A DNA stretch of 64,000 nt, taken from contig NW_027476250.1 in NCBI RefSeq assembly GCF_051020955.1, positions 186,001-250,000 on the forward strand, given 5' to 3'. The notes beneath the pieces are model-generated. The model did no database searches and was not told the DNA's origin. It saw only the letters and a program-made list of their open reading frames with translations. Each line of letters opens with the position of its first letter. Position 1 is the first letter of the stretch. Shown piece after piece: positions 28,844-35,857 of this stretch. The position numbers and the translations under genes were made by a program. The stretch comes from Megalopta genalis. Lineage: Eukaryota; Arthropoda; Insecta; Hymenoptera; Halictidae.

Positions 28844-29064
28844 AATGACCGCGACGCGTCGTAGGCACGAAAGGCCCGAAAAAACAACACCGTCGTAAAT
28901 TTGAGAATTTAACGGGTCTTGAGAAAGTTTAGTCCCAACCGTCGCGGGGTCGATATCTCAGGCCCCAGGGGACCTCCCGACCACGCAACTACGCAACACC
29001 CCCCTCTCCTAGACAAGGCTCGTGTAGGACGATACGAGAGGGTGGTGACGAAAAGCTTAGAGGA

Positions 29065-29107
29065 CACTGATTGGAAAATCGCAATCTTCGAGAAAAACCA
29101 ATCAGTG
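29065..29107 (+). other. Inverted repeat upstream of the TATA box (10-bp arms)
   Basis: cactgattgg (29,065-29,074) pairs exactly with ccaatcagtg (29,098-29,107) across a 23-base loop. The arms contain ccaat in inverted orientation, so they could also be a pair of CCAAT-type factor sites about 55-100 bp before the TATA-like box. It is conserved in the 3' LTR at 35,468-35,510. The function is inferred from position only. Confidence 0.55.
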
Positions 29108-29161
29108 CGTCCCGGCGTGGAGGTGGAGGTTCCTTCAGGGATCTCAAACGGGGGTGACCGA

Positions 29162-29196
29162 TATAAAATAACGCGACCAGTCGGGGCGCGTACAGT
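29162..29196 (+). promoter_or_regulatory. LTR core promoter: TATA-like box and possible start site
   Basis: tataaaata at 29,162-29,170 is a good TATA box. About 32 bp downstream, acagt at 29,192-29,196 could serve as initiator, placing the RNA start near 29,194. This is the only clear TATA element in the 3' half of the LTR, and it stands at a sensible distance before the attaaa signal. Confidence 0.6.
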
Positions 29197-29280
29197 AAAA
29201 CGCAGAAAAACATAGTCTTCAACAATCATTCGACACTACACAGACCGAAAACACTCCATGTACTATATCTAGTCTTCTAA

Positions 29281-29286
29281 ATTAAA
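29281..29286 (+). terminator. Poly(A) signal variant ATTAAA in the 5' LTR
   Basis: attaaa is the commonest natural variant of AATAAA and lies about 90 bp after the proposed RNA start. The functional copy would be the one in the 3' LTR at 35,684-35,689. Confidence 0.5.
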
Positions 29287-29450
29287 ATCCTTATTTCTGT
29301 TAAAAAGTGCAACAGTCAATACCCTTCATTACCAGCTCTGTTACTTGAAGTGGGCACAGAGCATCGCGAACCACATTGTCAAATTAGAATCGGGAATTTA
29401 CAACCCCCGTAGACCGAACAACGGTCGCAGTGTCGGTGCGCGATTAACAT

Positions 29451-29467
29451 TGGTCCTTCGAGCCGGA
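29451..29467 (+). promoter_or_regulatory. Primer-binding site, tRNA-Tyr type
   Basis: Starts one base after the LTR. The 17 bases tggtccttcgagccgga are complementary to the 3' end (through CCA) of animal tRNA-Tyr as I remember it. The implied acceptor-stem 5' strand ccttcga is also the known start of that tRNA. The minus-strand DNA of the element would be primed here. The tRNA identity rests on recall and not on a search. Confidence 0.85.
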
Positions 29468-29672
29468 TGTGAGCGTTCCTACAACAAACACATCAAACAC
29501 AGCATCCCGGTTGAATCAGTGCCACCACAACGGACGTCCACCCGAGCATCTCTTTTCAAGACGACAGGACTTCGTGACATCACCGGAGTTCAACCTTCCT
29601 GACGTCCTCACTCCGTAAAGGTAGTCTTGTTTAGAGTATCACTGATTCCCGTATCGCGCTCCCATTACCACC
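29468..29672 (+). other. Leader between primer site and gag
   Basis: About 205 bp with no convincing gene. At its very beginning an ATG directly followed by TGA (29,467-29,472) forms a start-stop mini-frame overlapping the last base of the primer site. The rest presumably includes the packaging region, which cannot be located by eye. Confidence 0.5.
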
Positions 29673-31016
29673 ATGTCCATTCAGAAGCCCGACGGTACTC
29701 AATCCAGCACTCTACGACGCAGGCGCAATCAAATAATCGAACAACTCGCGGAGATCACTAAATTCCTTGACAATAGCGAACAAACCGGTAATCTGGAAAA
29801 ACACGTCCTCGACTTTTATACAAACTCAGTAGAGAAGGCATGGAAGGATTACGAGTTCCTTCTAGAAGACCTCGAAGATCCTGAATCCGAAGACGACCGC
29901 AAGTTTGAAATTCAAGCAAAATATTTTGCAACACATGGCAGAGCAAAACGAATGCGTGAAGCAATTCAACCGCAAGATGTTCCGCGTGACCAAGTCACTA
30001 ATTCACCTGCTCCTACCATATCGGGTCCGATGGCGATAAAGTTACCTGAAATGCGGCTACCCACGTTCGATGGTTCTATTGAAAGGTGGGCGTCATTTTA
30101 CGATCTGTTCACTTCAATGATTGATCGCAATGAGAGTCTTTCTCCGGTTCAGAAATTACAATACCTGCGTTCGACCCTTACCGGCAAAGCCGCGGCATGC
30201 ATTCAATCTCTCAACACCACAGATGCTAATTATCTTGACGCGATCGCGATATTGAAAGAGAAATTCGACTGCCCGCGACTAGTCTTACTGCGACATTGCA
30301 ACGCTATTCAGGAGATTCCGAAACTAGCGAAAGACACACCGCAAGCATTGGGAGATTTATTAGACTCTTTGAAGCAACATCTGCGGGCGTTGCAGAATCT
30401 CGGAGAACCCGTGACATCCTGGTACACTCTCCTAATTTCAATTGCTCTCGCGAAACTGAATCCCGATACCATCTGGCAATGGGAACTTACACTACCCGAT
30501 AAAAAAATGCCTTCGTACGAGCATCTGATCGAGTTCCTCCAGAAACGAGCAAATTGCTCACCTGCAGCTTTTGACAGGGTTGCATCCGCGCCCGGGATAC
30601 GTGTTTCGACCGGACGCCAAACATTGTCAGCAGAGAACTCACGAGTACCTAACCGGGGATTTCCGCGCGTTCAAACTTACGTCACAACAAACACATTCCA
30701 ATGCTCAATCTGTGAAGGGAGCCACAGAATCGGGAACTGCGAAGCGTTTAATGTATTGTCCGTCAATGAGCGAATGAAGGCCGTTGCTGAGGCCGCACTA
30801 TGTCAAAACTGCCTGGGTAACGGACACACGTCCAGTGTGTGTCGATCGAAGTTTCATTGCCGCATATGCCAACAACGACACCACACTCTCCTACACCGAC
30901 AAGAACATTCAACACGTGAACGAACTGTCACTCCACCAAGCTCAACACACGATCCGCCCATCCCCACATCATTTCAAGACAAGGCAGCAACCGACGAGAA
31001 ACCAAGGCCCATATGA
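29673..31016 (+). CDS. gag: gag: nucleocapsid/capsid polyprotein of the BEL/Pao element
   Basis: 447 codons. The ATG sits in a strong initiation context (accaccATG). Residues 1-100 are charged and probably helical. Residues about 122-290 resemble the DUF1759 capsid-like domain of BEL/Pao Gag, with LPTFDG at 129-134 and the W139-A-S-F-Y stretch. The C-terminal part carries three zinc-binding motifs: C344-x2-C347-x3-H351-x4-C356, C377-x2-C380-x4-H385-x4-C390 (classic CCHC), and C396-x2-C399-x3-H403-x4-H408. These would bind RNA in the particle. The tail is rich in Pro, Thr and Ser. The frame ends at TGA (31,014-31,016), and the same frame stays open for another 199 codons into the protease. The stop may be read through, or it may be a mutation of a once continuous frame; see the findings. 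Confidence 0.93.
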   Translation: MSIQKPDGTQSSTLRRRRNQIIEQLAEITKFLDNSEQTGNLEKHVLDFYTNSVEKAWKDYEFLLEDLEDPESEDDRKFEIQAKYFATHGRAKRMREAIQPQDVPRDQVTNSPAPTISGPMAIKLPEMRLPTFDGSIERWASFYDLFTSMIDRNESLSPVQKLQYLRSTLTGKAAACIQSLNTTDANYLDAIAILKEKFDCPRLVLLRHCNAIQEIPKLAKDTPQALGDLLDSLKQHLRALQNLGEPVTSWYTLLISIALAKLNPDTIWQWELTLPDKKMPSYEHLIEFLQKRANCSPAAFDRVASAPGIRVSTGRQTLSAENSRVPNRGFPRVQTYVTTNTFQCSICEGSHRIGNCEAFNVLSVNERMKAVAEAALCQNCLGNGHTSSVCRSKFHCRICQQRHHTLLHRQEHSTRERTVTPPSSTHDPPIPTSFQDKAATDEKPRPI

Positions 31017-31616
31017 CTACTATCGCAGAAAATCCCAAGACCCATCCAGACACACACCTTCATAATAAATTCCGACAACAACGAATTATTAGTCACAGCT
31101 CAGATTAATGTCGCCGATGTCGATCAGAACATAATACCATGCCGTGCCTTAGTTGACACTTGCTCTACCACCAATTTTATGACAGAAGATCTAGCCAAGA
31201 GGCTCCGTTTGCCGCAAGATCGATGCACCATCTCTGTGGGCGCTCTCAATGCTCTGTCGACCATATCTAACCATACCATTAGGGCATACATTCAATCTAA
31301 GGTCAGCAATTATCATCGAACCCTTACATTTTTGATCGTACCAAACATCGCTCCATTAGTACCAGACCAGACAGTCGACCGCACAATGCTCAGAATCCCT
31401 CGCAACATCGAGCTCGCCGACTCAACGTTCCATCGATCAGCACTAATCGACATGTTACTGGGGGCTGGAACAGCGCTATCGATATTATGCGTAGGGCAAA
31501 TTGATCTTTCTCAACCAGACGGCCCAGATCTTTTCCTCCAAAAGACAATGTTGGATGGGTCATCGGAGGCAGTGTGCCAACAGCACAACCAAGGCAGAAG
31601 GTCACATGCCATATAA
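31017..31616 (+). CDS. pro: pro: aspartic protease region (DUF1758-like), in the gag frame
   Basis: 199 codons open in the same frame as gag, directly after its UGA, with no ATG until 31,179. It could be made only by stop readthrough or internal initiation. The active-site region at 31,146-31,178 reads A-L-V-D-T-C-S, which aligns with the A-L-x-D-[ST]-G core of retroviral-type aspartic proteases but has Cys where Gly is usual. The later I-D-M-L-L-G-A segment (around 31,449-31,470) matches the second conserved hydrophobic-Gly block of this family. The last 20 or so codons, after about 31,550, are not family-like, because the frame has been left: the conserved continuation is in the -1 frame. 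The protease would cut Gag and Pol. I take it as one domain of the gag-pol polyprotein and not a separate gene. Confidence 0.8.
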   Translation, partial: LLSQKIPRPIQTHTFIINSDNNELLVTAQINVADVDQNIIPCRALVDTCSTTNFMTEDLAKRLRLPQDRCTISVGALNALSTISNHTIRAYIQSKVSNYHRTLTFLIVPNIAPLVPDQTVDRTMLRIPRNIELADSTFHRSALIDMLLGAGTALSILCVGQIDLSQPDGPDLFLQKTMLDGSSEAVCQQHNQGRRSHAI

Positions 31617-34600
31617 CAACGGCAGTACAACGCGAGCTAGCACGTTTCTGGGAAATCGAAGAAGGTCCGCAATCTCAGCATCTATCCAAATCAGAATCGA
31701 CGTGCGAACAACATTTTCAGAATACCGTTAGAAGAAACACAGAAGGTAGATATGTTGTCGCACTTCCATTTAACGAAAACAAGGACAAGCTGGGTGAATC
31801 CAAGACGCAAGCACTAAAGCGTCTCATCTCATTAGAACGGAAATTCAAACGCGATCCAGACTTGAAACAGCAGTACCAATCAATCAGTCAAGAATATCTC
31901 GACCTTGGCTACATGTCCGAAGTGCAGATATCTCACCAAGGATACTATCTTCCACATCACGGGGTCATCAAAATGTCGAGCGATACAACTAAATTACGCG
32001 TAGTCTTCGACGGGTCGGCAATCACAAGCACTGGATTTTCACTTAACGACACCTTACACATTGGACCCAAAATACAGGACGATCTGTTATACATTTTGCT
32101 CCGATTTCGCATCCATCAGTATGTTATTACTGGCGACATCGAGAAAATGTATAGGCAATTTCTCGTGCGCTCAGAAGACAGAAGGTACCAGAGAATCCTC
32201 TGGCGTGACACCGACAATTGCGTAAAAACTTATGAACTAAATACGGTTACATTCGGCCTATCAGCCGCCCCATATCTGGCTATCAGATGCCTCCAACAAC
32301 TGGCACAAGACGAAGGTCACCGCTTTCCTTCCGCCGCGAAAATCTTGCAGCAGGATTTCTATGTGGATGATGCACTCACCGGCGCGTCCACGATCCAAGA
32401 GGCCCTCGCATCACGAAACGAACTTATACAACTCCTTCGCTTATCCGGTCTAAATATCAGGCAATGGGCTTCCAATAACCAAGAATTGTTAAGCGGGTTG
32501 TCCGATCAGAATATCAACCAGAAACTTCACCTCGGTGAATCTTCAACAATCAAAACGCTCGGGATCGTTTGGGATTCAGTCAAGGACTCCATTACATACA
32601 CAGTCAAACCTCTCACACATGCATCTCGAGTCACCAAACGATTGATCAGTTCTGAAATAGCAAAGGTTTATGACCCGTTGGGTCTCCTAGGCCCAGTCAT
32701 CATCGTGGCAAAAATCCTCCTCCAGAAAATATGGACTTTGAAAGTTGATTGGGACGAATCGCTACCCATGAGCTTACACACGGAATGGACACGATACTAC
32801 ACGCAACTACCATTGCTCAACAATGTGACATTTAATCGGAAAACCGTAATCACTGCGGCTTCAACCATCCAGTTACATGGATTCTGCGACGCCAGCGAGA
32901 AGGCGTACGGAGCCTGTGTATACCTCCGTTCTACAGATGCAGAGGGTCAAACGCAGGTGGAACTCCTAGCAGCCAAATCGAAGGTTGCACCGTTAAAGAG
33001 TCAATCTATCCCGCGACTCGAATTGTGTGGAGCCTTATTACCATCATCGCTCATTAATACTATTCATAAAGCATTACACATACACATCGACCGCACGATT
33101 TTATGGACAGATTCAACAATAGTTTTGCATTGGCTTAATTCGTCACCTCATACATTAAAAACATTCGTCGCCAACCGGGTGTCCGAGATCCAATCCAAAA
33201 CAAAGATCGAAGAATGGCGCCACGTTAGCTCAGCTGATAACCCAGCAGATCTCATTTCTCGAGGACAATCAATAGAGGAGTTCCTTCGACCATCCATCTG
33301 GTGCAATGGCCCAACTTGGCTTCACCAGGATGAGTCATACTGGCCAAATGGAAAATTAGCACCTGTTCTCGATGACTCGGAGCAACGGGTTGCTGTCTGC
33401 TTAGCTATGACCACCATCGACGCAAGTTTACTCGAACGGTTCTCGTCGTGGAGCAGGCTTTTGTGGGTCGTTGCATGGTGCCTACGGTGGAAGCCAGGAC
33501 GGATGACGAAAGGTACTCTACAGGCAACCGAGTTAGCTCGAGCAAGGACAACCGTTATAATATTATTGCAACGGTCTTACTTCGCAGACGAATTCCATCT
33601 CATACGACAGCATCGGCATCATAAGATCACCGGAAAATTAGCGAGACTACATCCATTCATTGACCAAGACGGGATACTACGGGTCGGAGGTAGACTGAGA
33701 AATTCAACGCTGACATTCACGCAAAAACACCCTATTATCCTACCGAAGTCGCACACAACCAACCTCATCATCCAGAACGAACACATAATTCACATGCACG
33801 CTGGTACTCAAGCTACATTATATGCAACAAGAAGAGCGTACTGGCCCATAGACGGGCGAAGTCAAGTTTGGAAAACGATTCGGAGTTGCGTCCGCTGTTG
33901 TCGAGCCAATCCATCTCATGCCAATTACGTAATGGGTGATTTACCAAAGGCCAGAGTCACAGAATCTCGTCCGTTTACAAATGTAGGAGTGGACTACCGT
34001 GGGCCTTTTTTCGTGAAAGAACGAACATACAGGAATCAGCGTCGCATAAAAGTATACGTAGCCGTTTTTGTATGCCTCGCGGTAAAGGCCGTCCACCTCG
34101 AGCTTGTCGGCGACTTGACCAGTGAAGTCTTTGTTGCAGCTTTGGGACGATTCATAGCAAGACGAGGTTTGTGCAAAAATCTATACTCCGACAACGGTTC
34201 CAATTTCATCGGAGCTAATAACGAATTCAAAGAACTTCGAGAATTGTTGCGCTCCGACAATCATTACAACAACGTAGCTTCGTTCCTCGCAGATCGCTCA
34301 ATTAATTGGCATTTCATTCCACCTCAAGCTCCGCATTTCGGCGGCCTCTGGGAAGCAGCAGTAAAATCGTTTAAGAAACATTTGAAACGCGTTATGGGTG
34401 CTGAATTGTTTACCTTCGAAAACTTGAATACCTTAATTATCAACATTGAAGCTATTCTCAATTCCCGTCCTCTGACTCCAATCTCATCCGATCCAAACGA
34501 TCTTCTTGTTCTTACCCCCGGTCATTTCCTTATCGGTGATGCTCTCACAAATTTACGCGAACACGAGTTAACAGATGTTCCATCCAATCGGCTATCCGGG

Positions 34601-34966
34601 TGGCAACGCATTCAACAGCTAAAACAGCATTTTTGGAAGCGTTGGCATCGAGAATATTTGAACGAGCTGACCAGTCGTAGTAAATGGTTCAAGGGAGATC
34701 ACCAGATAACTGAGAACTCTATAGTTCTCCTCAGGGAAGATCACGTGCCGTCCACGCAATGGCCGTTGGGGCGAGTCATCAAGGTCCATCCAGGCTCCGA
34801 CGGCATAATTCGCACAGTTACAGTAAAGACTGCTACGAATGTGTTCGATCGGAGCATAAAAAAACTCGTCCCATTGCCAATCCAACCAGATGACGACAAC
34901 CAAGGACGCAGCAGACCTTCAACAGAAGATGACCAGCCCGGGAATGTTACATTTAGTAATTCATAG
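31574..34966 (+). CDS. pol: pol: reverse transcriptase, RNase H and integrase
   Basis: 1,130 codons from the first ATG; the frame is open upstream to 31,505, so that ATG is probably not a real start. Residues about 15-65 (R-F-W-E-I-E-E, then G-R-Y-V-V-A-L-P-F) are the usual link before BEL/Pao reverse transcriptase. The catalytic residues are D188 (TGDIEKMY) and Y263-V-D-D266. RNase H follows with D439 (FCDAS), E483 (PRLELCG), D513 (WTDST) and D559. The integrase zinc domain has a histidine cluster at 736-742 and C772-x2-C775. The DDE triad is D807 (GVDYRGP), D873 (SDNGSNF) and E927 (GGLWEA). Residues about 1,008-1,100 match the DUF5641 type of C-terminal domain. All catalytic residues are present and no internal stop is seen. 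It is in the -1 frame relative to gag-pro. Confidence 0.95.
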   Translation: MPTAQPRQKVTCHITTAVQRELARFWEIEEGPQSQHLSKSESTCEQHFQNTVRRNTEGRYVVALPFNENKDKLGESKTQALKRLISLERKFKRDPDLKQQYQSISQEYLDLGYMSEVQISHQGYYLPHHGVIKMSSDTTKLRVVFDGSAITSTGFSLNDTLHIGPKIQDDLLYILLRFRIHQYVITGDIEKMYRQFLVRSEDRRYQRILWRDTDNCVKTYELNTVTFGLSAAPYLAIRCLQQLAQDEGHRFPSAAKILQQDFYVDDALTGASTIQEALASRNELIQLLRLSGLNIRQWASNNQELLSGLSDQNINQKLHLGESSTIKTLGIVWDSVKDSITYTVKPLTHASRVTKRLISSEIAKVYDPLGLLGPVIIVAKILLQKIWTLKVDWDESLPMSLHTEWTRYYTQLPLLNNVTFNRKTVITAASTIQLHGFCDASEKAYGACVYLRSTDAEGQTQVELLAAKSKVAPLKSQSIPRLELCGALLPSSLINTIHKALHIHIDRTILWTDSTIVLHWLNSSPHTLKTFVANRVSEIQSKTKIEEWRHVSSADNPADLISRGQSIEEFLRPSIWCNGPTWLHQDESYWPNGKLAPVLDDSEQRVAVCLAMTTIDASLLERFSSWSRLLWVVAWCLRWKPGRMTKGTLQATELARARTTVIILLQRSYFADEFHLIRQHRHHKITGKLARLHPFIDQDGILRVGGRLRNSTLTFTQKHPIILPKSHTTNLIIQNEHIIHMHAGTQATLYATRRAYWPIDGRSQVWKTIRSCVRCCRANPSHANYVMGDLPKARVTESRPFTNVGVDYRGPFFVKERTYRNQRRIKVYVAVFVCLAVKAVHLELVGDLTSEVFVAALGRFIARRGLCKNLYSDNGSNFIGANNEFKELRELLRSDNHYNNVASFLADRSINWHFIPPQAPHFGGLWEAAVKSFKKHLKRVMGAELFTFENLNTLIINIEAILNSRPLTPISSDPNDLLVLTPGHFLIGDALTNLREHELTDVPSNRLSGWQRIQQLKQHFWKRWHREYLNELTSRSKWFKGDHQITENSIVLLREDHVPSTQWPLGRVIKVHPGSDGIIRTVTVKTATNVFDRSIKKLVPLPIQPDDDNQGRSRPSTEDDQPGNVTFSNS

Positions 34967-35103
34967 ATATAAGGCTCTCAGATACACGTACGCCTACGCG
35001 AAACATTACATTCATACACGTTACACATCATACATTAGTCATCCACATTGGTCACCACACATCGATTAGACTTTCCTCATTTCACTTTGATCGGTTCCCT
35101 ATC
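34967..35103 (+). other. Short 3' untranslated stretch of the element
   Basis: 137 bp between the pol stop and the polypurine tract. It is low in G and rich in cac and tac, with no open frame and no envelope gene. Confidence 0.8.
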
Positions 35104-35116
35104 AAGGCGGGGAGGA
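35104..35116 (+). other. Polypurine tract
   Basis: aaggcggggagga, purines with a single C, directly abuts the TG of the 3' LTR. That is the expected primer position for plus-strand DNA synthesis. Confidence 0.85.
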
Positions 35117-35852
35117 TGTTCCGTTCTGTAGGACCTCCCGTAGGCCGCTTTCGCGAAAGTTTATGGCGTGGACCAGCGAGGATCATAAAGAGACGGAAAC
35201 CTTTTTTCCATCTGCAGAACATCGGTGCAGGGTCTTCCGTCTCTTTAATGACCGCGACGCGACGTAGGCACGATAGGCCCGAAAAAACAACCCCGTCGTA
35301 AATTTGAGAATTTGACGGGTCTTGAGAAAGTTTAGTCACAACCGTCGCGGGGACGATATCTCAGACCACAGGGGACCTCCCGACCACGCAACTACGCAAC
35401 ACCCCCCTCTCCTAGACAAGGCTCGTGTAGGACGATACGAGAGGATGGTGACGAAAAGCTTAGAGGACACTGATTGGAAAATCGCAATCTTCGAGAAAAA
35501 CCAATCAGTGCGTCCCGGCGTGGAGGTGGAGGTTCCTTCAGGGATCTCAAACGGGGGCGACCGATATAAAATAACGCGACCAGTCGGGGCGCGTACAGTA
35601 AAACGCAGAAAAACATAGTCTTCAACAATCATTCGACACTACACAGACCGAAAACACTCCATGTACTATATCTAGTCTTCTAAATTAAAATCCTTATTTC
35701 TGTTAAAAAGTGCAACAGTCAATACCCTTCATTACCAGCTCTGTTACTTTAAGTGGGCACAGAGCATCGCGAACCACATTGTCAAATTAGAATCGGGAAT
35801 TTACAACCCCCGTAGACCGAACAACGGTCGCTGTGTCGGTGCGCGATTAACA
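35117..35852 (+). repeat. 3' LTR (736 bp)
   Basis: Same length as the 5' LTR and offset from it by 6,403 bp, with 13 substitutions and no gap. The TATA-like box is at 35,565-35,573 and the attaaa poly(A) signal at 35,684-35,689. The CA end at 35,851-35,852 is followed at once by the second target duplication. Confidence 0.96.
35684..35689 (+). terminator. Poly(A) signal variant ATTAAA in the 3' LTR
   Basis: The working 3'-end signal of the genomic RNA would be here, with cleavage probably within the following 30 bases. It is inferred from sequence and position. Confidence 0.5.
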
Positions 35853-35857
35853 CTGAT
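35853..35857. repeat. Target-site duplication, right copy (CTGAT)
   Basis: Identical to 28,709-28,713. The following gctaaatcatttg continues the interrupted monomer exactly. Confidence 0.95.

Larger units (their letters stand above)
28714..29449 (+). repeat. 5' LTR (736 bp)
   Basis: Begins tgttcc and ends attaaca, so it has the usual TG...CA ends. It aligns without gaps to the 3' LTR with 13 substitutions by my count (about 1.8%), nine of them in the first 270 bp. From the signals seen, U3 would be 28,714 to about 29,193. R would start near 29,194 and extend past the attaaa signal at 29,281, and U5 would end at 29,449. Open frames inside the LTR on both strands are chance and lie in control sequence. 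Confidence 0.96.
28714..35852 (+). mobile_element. BEL/Pao-type LTR retrotransposon, near-complete
   Basis: A 7,139-bp element on the plus strand with this order: 736-bp LTR, tRNA-Tyr-type primer site, gag, aspartic protease, reverse transcriptase, RNase H, zinc-binding and DDE integrase, C-terminal DUF5641-like region, polypurine tract, 736-bp LTR. A perfect 5-bp target duplication flanks it. The domain order (integrase after RNase H), the YVDD reverse transcriptase motif, the DUF1759-like Gag and the DUF1758-like protease are typical of the BEL/Pao lineage. There is no envelope gene: only 137 bp separate the pol stop from the right LTR, and they include the polypurine tract. As it stands gag-pol is interrupted by an in-frame UGA (31,014) and a frame break (near 31,550). 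Its base composition is clearly less AT-rich and less repetitive than the array around it. Confidence 0.97.

Noticed and set aside
28909..29229. Overlapping open frames of up to 106 codons on both strands in the LTR
   Set aside because: They lie across the promoter and U3-R region, are duplicated in the other LTR, and resemble no known product. They are chance frames in GC-richer sequence.
31179..31616. A separate gene starting at the first ATG (31,179)
   Set aside because: That ATG is inside the protease domain, just after the catalytic motif. The frame is open back to the gag stop, so it is a fragment of gag-pro and not an independent gene.
34967..35103. An envelope gene after pol
   Set aside because: Only 137 bp lie between the pol stop and the polypurine tract, with no open frame.
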